Position numbers and translations under genes: made by a program. A stretch of DNA of 64,000 nt. Origin: Weissella koreensis KCTC 3621. Lineage in GTDB: Bacteria > Bacillota > Bacilli > Lactobacillales > Lactobacillaceae. The notes under the pieces were generated by a model. It had not been told where the DNA came from. It did not search any database and saw only the letters and a program-made list of their open reading frames with translations. The stretch is taken from the NCBI RefSeq assembly GCF_000277645.1, contig NZ_AKGG01000005.1, forward strand, positions 248,001 through 312,000, given 5' to 3'. Shown piece by piece: positions 44,713 through 52,898 of the stretch. How positions within the stretch are numbered: the stretch's first letter is position 1; every line of letters starts with the position of its first letter.

Positions 44713-45540
44713 ATGTGGATTATTATTAAATCAATGTTTCAACTTATGATGGAACAAATTAAAAATATTGGATTAACTGTCCGACTAGCCATTTATGATA
44801 CGCGTGCCAATAACGCTCATAAGTATTTAGGTAGTTTATGGGAAATTTTGGATCCGTTATTTCAAGTTTTAACGTATGCGGTAATTTTCGGTGGTGGATT
44901 TCAAACTCGAGCACCACAAGACGGAATGCCATATTTCACTTGGATGGCGGTTGGATTTTCAGCATGGTATTTAGTCAATCAAGGTTTTTCTGATACAATT
45001 CGTTCAATTCAAACTCAGTTGTATATGGTAAAAAATGTTAAATTTCCAGTCGTCATATTACCAATGATTCGAGTGGTTCAGGTTATTCCTGCGGTTCTAT
45101 CAATTTCTGGGATTGCGATGATTGCGATGATTGTTACTGGACATTTCCATCCAAGTATTTATTGGTTCCAGATTATTTATTACTTATTTGCAGCTTTTGT
45201 TATGTTATTCTTTTTGGGAATTTTTAATGCGACGATTAATATTTTGATTCCAGATTATGACTTAGCAATTCGTCAAGTATTGCGGTTACTTTTCTTTGTT
45301 TCAGGAATTCTATCGGAGCCAGTACAAGGTAATGGGTTTAATAATTTTATTTACTTTATTTCACGAGTAAATCCTTTTTATTATATCGTGAATGGTTGGC
45401 GAGCAACCTTTTTGAATAATCAGTGGTTCTGGGATTCACCAACAATGATGGCTATTTTCTGGTTAGAAATTGCATTTTTTGCAGTGATCGGAACTCACTT
45501 ATATTTGAAATTTAAAGATCAATTAATTGATTTTGTATAA
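44713..45540 (+). CDS. tagG: Polysaccharide/teichoic acid ABC transporter, permease (TagG-like)
   Basis: This 275-aa ABC-2 membrane protein has six predicted helices. The N-terminal amphipathic segment is followed by KYLGSLWEILDPLFQVLTY, a hallmark of the exporter group (TagG/Wzm/RfbA). The C-terminal part contains the RVNPFYYIVNGWR motif. It forms the channel for the TagH-like ATPase just upstream. Substrate identity cannot be read from the sequence. Confidence 0.9.
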   Translation: MWIIIKSMFQLMMEQIKNIGLTVRLAIYDTRANNAHKYLGSLWEILDPLFQVLTYAVIFGGGFQTRAPQDGMPYFTWMAVGFSAWYLVNQGFSDTIRSIQTQLYMVKNVKFPVVILPMIRVVQVIPAVLSISGIAMIAMIVTGHFHPSIYWFQIIYYLFAAFVMLFFLGIFNATINILIPDYDLAIRQVLRLLFFVSGILSEPVQGNGFNNFIYFISRVNPFYYIVNGWRATFLNNQWFWDSPTMMAIFWLEIAFFAVIGTHLYLKFKDQLIDFV

Positions 45541-45565
45541 TTTATAATTAAATTTGGAGATTAAA

Positions 45566-46684
45566 ATGACAAACAAGAAGGTCACGGCAGCCATTGTTAC
45601 GTATAATCGGTTGGCATTGTTGAAAGAATCATTGCAAGCGGTTTTAGATCAAACAGATTATCTTAGTCATGTGATTGTGGTTAATAATAAATCAAATGAT
45701 GGAACGGCAGAATATTTAGCTACGATTGAAGACCCCCGAGTGGTGGTATACAATTCACCAGACAATCTAGGTGGAGCTGGCGGATTTAATAAAGCGGTTC
45801 GTTTATTTGCCGAGGAATTAGATGATAATTATGTATGGTTAATGGACGATGATACGATTGTTGAGCCAGATGCTTTAAAGTATTTAGTTGAGTTCATGGA
45901 AGAAAATGAAAATGTTGGTTTTGTTAATTCCGTAGTACGTTGGGGTTCTCGAAATGGAAACCCATCATGGATGAATGTTCCTGCTCCCCGTGGATTCACT
46001 TGGCAAAGTCATTTAAATGTTGAAAATAATGGAATAGAAGTTGTTAATTCAACTTTTGTTTCGGTCATGTTTTCCCGTGATATGGTTGCCATGGTTGGAT
46101 TACCACAAAAAGAGTACTTTATTTGGGGCGATGATATGGAATATACCAATCGAATTGCAGACGTGAACCGTGGATATACAGTTTTGAATTCTATTGTCGT
46201 GCATAAGTCAAAAGAAAATTCGATGCCTGGTGATGTTATTCGTGAAAAAGATGAAAGCCGTCTTTGGCGATATGGCTATGAATTTAGAAACCGTATTTTA
46301 ACTGGCCGGCGAATTAACAAACGTGATGCAAAAAATCTTGCTAAAGGGGCGTTTAGATACGAGCTGCCTCGGGTATTGTTGAAGCGAAATGTTAAATTTA
46401 GGATTAAAAAAGCTAAGATGATCATTGGTGGTGTTTTCCGTGGACTAAGTTTTAATCCGCAAATTGAATATGCCAATATTCCGCGTAAACAAAAACGTTC
46501 AATCAATGCCATTCTTCGGGCTTATCAATTGGCAAATCCGGAGGAACGAGTGACTTTAGATCGCGAAATTGAAATTATTAAAAGTATTCAATTAGATGAT
46601 TTGAAGGGAATTACTAATAAGGCAGATAAGTTTATCGCAAATTATGAACGTGAACAAGCAAAAGCACAACAAGATTCAAAATAA
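45566..46684 (+). CDS. Family 2 glycosyltransferase (GlfT2/rhamnosyltransferase-like)
   Basis: This encodes 372 aa, starting at ATG 45566 (MTNKKVTAAIVTYNR) behind GGAG; the in-frame TTG at 45554 lies before that site. The GT-A fold is clear: VTYNRLALLKESL, VVNNKSNDGTAEYL, the metal motif LMDDDT (Asp94-96) and the acceptor-side FIWGDDMEYTNRI. The C-terminal third is basic and helical. It resembles galactofuranosyl- and rhamnosyltransferases of cell-wall glycan synthesis. It follows tagG by 25 nt, so it probably modifies or extends the exported polymer. Confidence 0.88.
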   Translation: MTNKKVTAAIVTYNRLALLKESLQAVLDQTDYLSHVIVVNNKSNDGTAEYLATIEDPRVVVYNSPDNLGGAGGFNKAVRLFAEELDDNYVWLMDDDTIVEPDALKYLVEFMEENENVGFVNSVVRWGSRNGNPSWMNVPAPRGFTWQSHLNVENNGIEVVNSTFVSVMFSRDMVAMVGLPQKEYFIWGDDMEYTNRIADVNRGYTVLNSIVVHKSKENSMPGDVIREKDESRLWRYGYEFRNRILTGRRINKRDAKNLAKGAFRYELPRVLLKRNVKFRIKKAKMIIGGVFRGLSFNPQIEYANIPRKQKRSINAILRAYQLANPEERVTLDREIEIIKSIQLDDLKGITNKADKFIANYEREQAKAQQDSK

Positions 46685-46720
46685 GAGACTTTTTGCTAAT
46701 TGTTAGTTTTTAGCTAATCT

Positions 46721-46778
46721 GAATTTATTATTAAAAAGGCTGTGGATTTAGTTCCGCAGCTTTTTTAATAATAAATTC
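46721..46778. terminator. Long-armed bidirectional terminator
   Basis: The core AAAAAGGCTGTGGA / TTCCGCAGCTTTTT is embedded in a 58-bp palindrome: GAATTTATTATTAAAAA on the left and its complement up to 46778 on the right, about 24 of 26 positions paired. T-runs lie on both strands. It separates the glycan gene cluster from the gluconate operon. Confidence 0.88.
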
Positions 46779-46779
46779 A

Positions 46780-46793
46780 TGAAAACGCTTGCA
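46780..46793 (+). promoter_or_regulatory. Catabolite-responsive element cre1
   Basis: TGAAAACGCTTGCA fits the CcpA consensus TGNAANCGNTNNCA at every position. It lies about 80 bp upstream of the gntK promoter. Confidence 0.8.
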
Positions 46794-46849
46794 ATATTAA
46801 ATCGTTTTAATTATAATAAATCATGTACTTAATTTACTTATGTATTTAT

Positions 46850-46866
46850 ATGTAAAACTCTTACAT
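46850..46866 (+). promoter_or_regulatory. Possible operator upstream of gntK
   Basis: The perfect inverted repeat ATGTAA-AACTC-TTACAT is placed immediately before the second cre and the -35. It may bind a gluconate-responsive regulator; no GntR gene is in the window. Confidence 0.4.
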
Positions 46867-46880
46867 GCAAAACGCTTGCA
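46867..46880 (+). promoter_or_regulatory. Catabolite-responsive element cre2, overlapping the -35
   Basis: GCAAAACGCTTGCA matches 12 of 14 cre positions and shares AAAACGCTTGCA with cre1. It overlaps the -35 hexamer TTGCAT, so CcpA binding would block RNA polymerase. Confidence 0.75.
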
Positions 46881-46904
46881 TTGTTAAAAAGATTTACATA
46901 TAAT
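46876..46904 (+). promoter_or_regulatory. gntKP promoter
   Basis: TTGCAT (46876-46881), a 17-bp spacer and TATAAT (46899-46904), 55 bp before the gntK start codon. Confidence 0.8.
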
Positions 46905-46958
46905 GGTTAATAATTAATATAAAATAATGCGATTTTTTCATATTGGAGGATTGAGCGA

Positions 46959-48488
46959 ATGGATTATTTAATTGGTGTTGATATGGGTACGACCTCAACT
47001 AAGGCCGTACTATTTGATAAGGCAGGACATGTTATTACTTCTGCAAACAAAGGATATAACCTTTATCGGGATGCACCAGATATGGCGGAAGAAGATTTAG
47101 ATGAAATTTTTGAAGCCTTCTCAGATGCAATTAGAGAAGTGGTGCGGTTTGATCGGGATGCAAACATTTTAGCCGTTTCATTCTCATCAGCGATGCATTC
47201 ATTGATTGCCTTTGACGGTGATTGGAACCCATTAACGCGAGTGATCACTTGGGCTGACACACGAGCTGTTAAGTATACTGAAGAGCTAAAGGCAAATGGA
47301 CTAGGAGCTGAAATTTATGCTCATACTGGAACTCCCATTCATCCAATGGCACCTTTGTCAAAGTTACTTTGGTTGAAAAATGAACATGCAGATATCTATA
47401 ATAAAGCAGAACATTATTTGGGAATTAAAGAATATATTTTCCATCGTTTGTTCGGAGCCAATAAGATGGACATTTCAATTGCATCAGGAACTGGGATGTT
47501 TAACATTTTCGATTTAGATTGGGATAAACAAGCTCTTGAAGTTACTGGTGTAAGTCGTGAACAAATGCCAACTCCAGTTGATCCATATACAATGGAAACT
47601 GAAATGCTAGAAGAATATTCAGCTTTGTTGGGATTGCCAAAGGATACACCATTTGTTTATGGAGCTGGAGATGGTCCATTATCAAACTTGGGAGTTAATG
47701 CTGTTCAACCAGGTGTTGCCGCAGTTACAATTGGAACTTCTGGGGCCATTCGGGTCGTGACAGATGCACCAAAGATTGATCCAAAGGGGCGTACCTTTAC
47801 TTATGCTTTGGATAAAGATCACTGGGTTGTTGGTGGTCCGGTTAATAATGGTGGAGATGTATTCCGATGGGTCCGGAACAATTTGTTTGATTCAGAGAAG
47901 TCAACCGCATCATTGTTGAATATGGATTCATATGATTTGATTACTGAGATTGCAAGTCAAGTACCAGCTGGAGCCAATGGATTGTTGTTCCACCCATATC
48001 TAGGTGGTGAACGTGCCCCAATTTGGGATGCTAATGCTCGTGGATCATTCTTCGGACTGACTCACAGTCATACACGTGCCCACATGGCTCGTTCAGTCCT
48101 TGAAGGAATTATTTTTAATATTTATATGGTTGAACTAGCTTTGGAAGAAGTTGTTGGTGATTTGAAGTCAATTCAAGCGACTGGTGGATTTGTTCGTTCA
48201 GCGCTTTGGCGTCAAATGTTAGCAGACATCTTTGAACAGTCTGTAACTGTTCCTGAGGCCTTTGAATCTGGGGCATTAGCTGCAACTGTTATGGCACAAA
48301 AAGCCTTGGGACTTGTTGATTCTTTGGAGGTTATTGGAGATATGGTTGGAGAAGCCAACACATATGAGCCAAATCCAGAAAATTATACTGTTTATCGTGA
48401 ACTTGCTCCAATCTTTATTCGTTTAAGCCGTCAACTACAGACGGAATACAAGAATATTGCGGACTTCCAACGTTCACACACGAAATAG
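46959..48488 (+). CDS. gntK: Gluconokinase (FGGY family)
   Basis: This 509-aa kinase phosphorylates gluconate to 6-phosphogluconate, which feeds the phosphoketolase or pentose phosphate route. FGGY features: N-terminal phosphate loop GVDMGTTSTKAVLFD, the catalytic-Asp region VITWADTRA (about residues 90-98), and adenosine-binding GAGDGPLSNLGV and ATGGFVRSALWRQMLAD. Length matches gluconate rather than glycerol kinases. GGAGG precedes ATG 46959. The neighbouring gntP and two cre sites support the assignment. Confidence 0.95.
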   Translation: MDYLIGVDMGTTSTKAVLFDKAGHVITSANKGYNLYRDAPDMAEEDLDEIFEAFSDAIREVVRFDRDANILAVSFSSAMHSLIAFDGDWNPLTRVITWADTRAVKYTEELKANGLGAEIYAHTGTPIHPMAPLSKLLWLKNEHADIYNKAEHYLGIKEYIFHRLFGANKMDISIASGTGMFNIFDLDWDKQALEVTGVSREQMPTPVDPYTMETEMLEEYSALLGLPKDTPFVYGAGDGPLSNLGVNAVQPGVAAVTIGTSGAIRVVTDAPKIDPKGRTFTYALDKDHWVVGGPVNNGGDVFRWVRNNLFDSEKSTASLLNMDSYDLITEIASQVPAGANGLLFHPYLGGERAPIWDANARGSFFGLTHSHTRAHMARSVLEGIIFNIYMVELALEEVVGDLKSIQATGGFVRSALWRQMLADIFEQSVTVPEAFESGALAATVMAQKALGLVDSLEVIGDMVGEANTYEPNPENYTVYRELAPIFIRLSRQLQTEYKNIADFQRSHTK

Positions 48489-48534
48489 CTAACCAAATTT
48501 ATTATGCGGTGAAAAAAATTAGGAGTGTTTTGTT

Positions 48535-50022
48535 ATGTTTAATCTTGCTGCTGGGGCTGCACCTAGCTTTTATTCATGGATGGTTAATGGGGTCAATGTT
48601 TGGCCTTTCTTGATTCTAATCCTTGGAATTGCCTTATTATTAGTATTTATTTTGAAGCTAAAAGTTAACACTTTTGTTTCTTTGATTATTATTTCAATCT
48701 TGGTTGCTCTTGGACTTGGAATGGGTCCTGCTTCGATTGCCGACGCCTTAAAGTCGGGAATTGGTGGTACGATGGGAGAACTGGTCGTGGTCTTTGGATT
48801 CGGTTCAATGATTGGCCGATTGGTTGCTGATTCAGGTGGATCATACCGAATTGCGTCAACGTTAATTACTTTATTTGGTAAGAAACGATTGCAATGGGCT
48901 GTGGCTATCGCTTCATTCATTATTGGAATTTCTCTTTTGTTTGAAGTTGGACTTGTAGTTTTGATTCCTATTGTCTTCTCAATTGCCTTGGAAGTTAATG
49001 TTCCATTGCTCTACCTTGGAATTCCAATGGCTGCTGCTTTGTCAGCTGCACAAGGATACTTGCCTCCACAACCGTCACCAACAGCTGTTACGAACATCTT
49101 GGGTGCTAACATCGGTGTGGTCTTGATGTACGGAGTGATTGTTGCCTTAGTTGCATTAATCATAGCTGGTCCAATCTTTACTCGCTTTGCTCAAAAAATA
49201 GAACCAAGTGCCTTTAAAGTTACTAAGAAATTAGATGCTTTGGGTGAAGTTAAGAAATTTGATTTGAAGGATACACCAAGCTTTGCGATGGCCATTGTTA
49301 CTTCATTGATGCCTGTTTTCTTCATGTTGATTGCTACTGCTTACACGATGATTAAAAATGGTGGAAAGCAAGTTTATGCTGGATCTATTGGTGATACCGC
49401 ATGGAAGGCAATGACACATGCCGCTCAGAATGGTTACTTGCACAATCCATCAACTTTTGATCAAATTATGGCGATGTTGGGTAACCCAATGATCGCAATG
49501 GTTATTGCGATGGCCTTTGCCATCTGGTCAATGGGACCTAAGCAAGGTCGTACGATGACCGAAGTTGGAAAGACAATGTCTGATGCATTGAGTTCAATCG
49601 CTAACTTATTGATGGTTATCGGTGGTGGTGCAGCCTTTAAAGGTATTTTGACTTCAGGTGGGATTTCTGATGCCATTGCTCAAGCCTTCCAACACACATC
49701 ATTGTCACCAATCATCTTTGCATGGTTGATCGCCTTGATTATTCGTGTGTCAGTTGGTTCAGCTACAGTTGCTGGATTGACTGCTGCTGGAATTGTTGCT
49801 CCATTAGTTGCCGGACAAACTGCTGTTAATCCAGCATTCGTTGTTCTTGCTATCGGTGCCGGTTCAATTGGTTTGTCCCACGTGAACGACGCTGGATTCT
49901 GGATGTTTAAAGAATTCTTTGATTTGACGGTTACACAAACTTTGAAAATTTGGACCGTTTTGGAAACCATTCTTTCAATCGTTGGTTTGATTGTTATCTT
50001 AATCTTAAGCGCAATCTTCTAA
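48535..50022 (+). CDS. gntP: Gluconate permease GntP
   Basis: This 495-aa polytopic membrane protein of the GntP family is a gluconate:H+ symporter. About 12-14 hydrophobic helices span the protein. Family segments include LFEVGLVVLIPIVFSIA, the short LPPQPSPTAV loop (typically PPHPGP in this family) and SVGSATVAGLTAAGI, ending GLSHVNDAGFW. It follows gntK by 46 nt with its own ribosome binding site, so the two form an uptake-phosphorylation operon under catabolite control. Confidence 0.95.
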   Translation: MFNLAAGAAPSFYSWMVNGVNVWPFLILILGIALLLVFILKLKVNTFVSLIIISILVALGLGMGPASIADALKSGIGGTMGELVVVFGFGSMIGRLVADSGGSYRIASTLITLFGKKRLQWAVAIASFIIGISLLFEVGLVVLIPIVFSIALEVNVPLLYLGIPMAAALSAAQGYLPPQPSPTAVTNILGANIGVVLMYGVIVALVALIIAGPIFTRFAQKIEPSAFKVTKKLDALGEVKKFDLKDTPSFAMAIVTSLMPVFFMLIATAYTMIKNGGKQVYAGSIGDTAWKAMTHAAQNGYLHNPSTFDQIMAMLGNPMIAMVIAMAFAIWSMGPKQGRTMTEVGKTMSDALSSIANLLMVIGGGAAFKGILTSGGISDAIAQAFQHTSLSPIIFAWLIALIIRVSVGSATVAGLTAAGIVAPLVAGQTAVNPAFVVLAIGAGSIGLSHVNDAGFWMFKEFFDLTVTQTLKIWTVLETILSIVGLIVILILSAIF

Positions 50023-50039
50023 AAATTAATTGTAAGTTT

Positions 50040-50068
50040 AAAAGCTCCTTTTGACGAAGGGGCTTTTA
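50040..50068 (+). terminator. Terminator of gntKP
   Basis: AAAAGCTCCTT / AAGGGGCTTTT with one G-T pair and a TTGACG loop; TTTTATG follows. Confidence 0.8.
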
Positions 50069-50089
50069 TGTTAAAATCTAATAAATACT

Positions 50090-50127
50090 TGCTACTACAG
50101 CAACGATAGGAGTATTCATTTAATACT
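50090..50127 (+). promoter_or_regulatory. Two hairpins flanking the cls Shine-Dalgarno
   Basis: TTGCT-ACTAC-AGCAA (50090-50104) precedes AGGAG (50108-50112). A second perfect hairpin, AGTATT-CATTT-AATACT (50111-50127), fills the whole space up to ATG 50128. Folding of the second would bring a Shine-Dalgarno 15 nt upstream next to the start codon, or mask its last bases. Confidence 0.6.
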
Positions 50128-51585
50128 ATGCCATTTTTATATCTACATATTAATGTTTTCGCAGATATTGTGGTTTTATTGAACACAATTGCAGCTATTG
50201 CCATTGTATTTCGAGGTGAACGAGAAGTTTCCTCGATGTGGGCTTGGCTAATGGTTTTAATTACTTTGCCAGGAATTGGACTAATAATTTATATGTTCTT
50301 GGGACGTAATCTAAATAGTAAGAAAATCTTCAGTCTACAAACCCAAAAAGTATTAGGGATTGATAAGATTGTCAAAAATCAAAAAAAGTTGGCGCATGAA
50401 ATTGATACCGCTGAACATTTGGAAGAAGAAGGTAGTTTTGTACGCTTGTTTTTACAAAATGATGCGGCTCTTTTAACTTTTCAAAATTCAGTGCATATTT
50501 TTACAGATGGTCATGATAAATTTGATCAATTGTTTGCAGATATTAAAAAAGCGAAACATCATATTAATCTTGAATATTTTACAATTTATGATGATGAAAT
50601 TGGTAATCAATTGGTGGATTTGTTAACTCAACGTGCACAAGCAGGGGTCCGAGTTCGAGTGTTATTTGATCAATGGGGTTCAAAAGGACGGCATGATAAA
50701 ATGTGGCGTCGTCTTCGTGATGCGGGGGGACAAGTTGTTCCGTTTTTATCACCACGTTATGTGGCGATTACTTTTCGAATTAATTTCCGAGATCACCGTA
50801 AAATAGCGGTAATTGATGGCAGCATCGGTTACATTGGGGGATTTAACGTCGGTGATCAGTATTTGGGGCGCTTTAAAAAATTTGGTCATTGGCGGGACAC
50901 GCATGTTCGAATTGAAGGGGACGCAGTTTTGGCCATTCAATCTCGTTTCTTTACTGATTGGAATGCGACAACTAAGAAACAACAATTAAATTTTTCAGAT
51001 GACTATTTTCCAAGTCAACAAGCATCTAATAATCGAACAACCGCTATTCAAATTGTTTCATCCGGACCAGATGATACGAAAAAACAAATCCAAACTGGTT
51101 ACTTAAAGATGTTTGCATCAGCTACGGAAAGTATTTATATTCAAACCCCATATTTTATTCCTGATCAAGCTGTTTTAGAGGTTTTAAGAATGGCCGTTTT
51201 ATCAGGTGTTAAAGTTAAAATTATGATCCCAGCATTTCCTGATCACCCATTTGTTTATCGGGCAACTGAGTGGTATGTAAAACAACTTATACAGGTAGGA
51301 GCTGAAATTTATCGTTATGATAAAGGATTTATGCATGCTAAGACTGTGACTATTGACGGCCGCATAAGCTCCATTGGATCTGCTAATATGGATATTCGTT
51401 CGTTTATTTTGAACTTTGAAGCTAATGCCTTTATGTATGATCGAAATTTAGCAAAACAGCTTGAAAATATTTACCATGCTGATATCTTAGAATCAACCAA
51501 ATTAGATTTGGCTTACTTTGAGCATCAATCTGTTTGGAAAAAAGCGCTCCAACGGATGTCACGCTTATTGGGACCAATTTTATAA
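50128..51585 (+). CDS. cls: Cardiolipin synthase
   Basis: This 485-aa membrane enzyme joins two phosphatidylglycerol molecules to cardiolipin. Two N-terminal membrane helices (about residues 6-28 and 37-57) precede two phospholipase D HKD motifs: H223-x-K225-x4-D230 (HRKIAVID) and H403-x-K405-x4-D410 (HAKTVTID). An in-frame stop lies just upstream, so ATG 50128 is the first possible ATG although AGGAG is 15 nt away. It stands alone between the gnt terminator and the peptidase pair. Confidence 0.93.
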   Translation: MPFLYLHINVFADIVVLLNTIAAIAIVFRGEREVSSMWAWLMVLITLPGIGLIIYMFLGRNLNSKKIFSLQTQKVLGIDKIVKNQKKLAHEIDTAEHLEEEGSFVRLFLQNDAALLTFQNSVHIFTDGHDKFDQLFADIKKAKHHINLEYFTIYDDEIGNQLVDLLTQRAQAGVRVRVLFDQWGSKGRHDKMWRRLRDAGGQVVPFLSPRYVAITFRINFRDHRKIAVIDGSIGYIGGFNVGDQYLGRFKKFGHWRDTHVRIEGDAVLAIQSRFFTDWNATTKKQQLNFSDDYFPSQQASNNRTTAIQIVSSGPDDTKKQIQTGYLKMFASATESIYIQTPYFIPDQAVLEVLRMAVLSGVKVKIMIPAFPDHPFVYRATEWYVKQLIQVGAEIYRYDKGFMHAKTVTIDGRISSIGSANMDIRSFILNFEANAFMYDRNLAKQLENIYHADILESTKLDLAYFEHQSVWKKALQRMSRLLGPIL

Positions 51586-51637
51586 AAACATTTTTTGAAT
51601 TGGAATTAATTCAGCATGGATTAAGAAAGAAGGCAAA

Positions 51638-52897
51638 ATGACGGATCAAATAAAATTGACTGATGGGGTTCACCTACAGGTTGAAACAACGAAGCAGTTT
51701 ACAACAACACAAATTAGTATAAATTTTGCAACGCCCAAATTAAACGCGGATTTAGCTGGGCGTTTTTTAACTTCAAATTTTTTAGAAACAGTTTCTAAAA
51801 AATACCCTAGTCAACAAAAATTTGCTCAAATCTTAAATCAATTATATGGGGCAAGTTTTAGTGTAGAAGTTAGTAATATTGGAGGAGTTCATAATTTTTG
51901 TGTAAATTTGGAAATTGTAGATCCTAAACTACTGAATAGTAGTGAAGATCTTCTAACAGAAGCCTTTAAATTTTTACAAACGGTAATGTTTGAGCCATTA
52001 GGTGATGATATAACAGGTTTTGATCCTACGATTTTTATGCGACAAAAGGAAATTGCTTTAGATGAAATTGAAGGGCTTAATGAAGATCGAGAATATCAAA
52101 TTGTTCGTACAACAATTGAAGATAGTTTTGTTGACCATAAATTAGGTTTAGCTGCCTATGGAAATCAAGCATTAGTCCAAAATGTTACAGAAATGTCAGC
52201 GTGGGCAACCTATCAAAAATTATTACAAACAGATCAAATTGACATTGTGGTAGTGGGGGGAGTTACTGCTGATCAAATAAAGCAATTGATTCAAAAATAT
52301 TTGCCTTTTAATGCCCGTAAAGTTAGTTTACCAGTTAAGCAAACTCCAGTTTTTGTAGAACCCCAAATTAAAGAAATTTATGAACCCGTACAACAGGCAC
52401 AGATTGTATTAAGCTGGAAATTATCATTAGATTGGTCTGAACGTTTTACAGGCTATGTTTTAAATTCATTACTTGGTGGAACTGGAATTTCACGTTTGTT
52501 TTTAAATGTGCGTGAACAGGCCGGATTAGCCTATACAGTTTATTCTGATTTCAATTTCTATACTGATTTAATGTTTGTAGTGGCAGGTGTTAAGGTTGAT
52601 CAAGTTGAATCAGCACAATCAATGATCTTAGGGGAAGTTAAACGTCTTAAAAAAGAACTTATTACCGATACAGAGTTACAACAAGTAAAACAATTAATGT
52701 TGAATGAGTATCGGTTAGGTCAAGATCAAATCAGAACGCGGACTGAACGTGGCTTGAGTCAAGCAATCACACACAAAAGATTAACCTCAGATGAATGGCA
52801 AGCTCAAATAGAACAGGTAACCAAAGAAGATATTCAAAGAGCAGCACTTCGTTTAAACTTACAGATACAAATGATTTTACGTCGAAAGGAGGGATGA
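51638..52897 (+). CDS. ymfF: M16-family peptidase-like protein YmfF (inactive partner)
   Basis: This 419-aa insulinase-fold protein lacks the HxxEH zinc motif; the corresponding helix reads GRFLTSNFLETVSKKY. The substrate-binding half, with LNSLLGGTGISRLFLNVREQ, is kept. Such proteins pair with an active M16 subunit, here encoded one base downstream. In B. subtilis the ymfF-ymfH genes are linked to EF-P 5-aminopentanol modification; that role is transferred by homology only. AAGAAGG precedes the ATG. Confidence 0.88.
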   Translation: MTDQIKLTDGVHLQVETTKQFTTTQISINFATPKLNADLAGRFLTSNFLETVSKKYPSQQKFAQILNQLYGASFSVEVSNIGGVHNFCVNLEIVDPKLLNSSEDLLTEAFKFLQTVMFEPLGDDITGFDPTIFMRQKEIALDEIEGLNEDREYQIVRTTIEDSFVDHKLGLAAYGNQALVQNVTEMSAWATYQKLLQTDQIDIVVVGGVTADQIKQLIQKYLPFNARKVSLPVKQTPVFVEPQIKEIYEPVQQAQIVLSWKLSLDWSERFTGYVLNSLLGGTGISRLFLNVREQAGLAYTVYSDFNFYTDLMFVVAGVKVDQVESAQSMILGEVKRLKKELITDTELQQVKQLMLNEYRLGQDQIRTRTERGLSQAITHKRLTSDEWQAQIEQVTKEDIQRAALRLNLQIQMILRRKEG

Positions 52898-52898
52898 A

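Noticed and set aside
48570..49970. Several open frames on the minus strand opposite gntP
   Set aside because: They lie wholly inside a well-supported transporter gene and have low-complexity Ile/Thr/Pro products without start signals.
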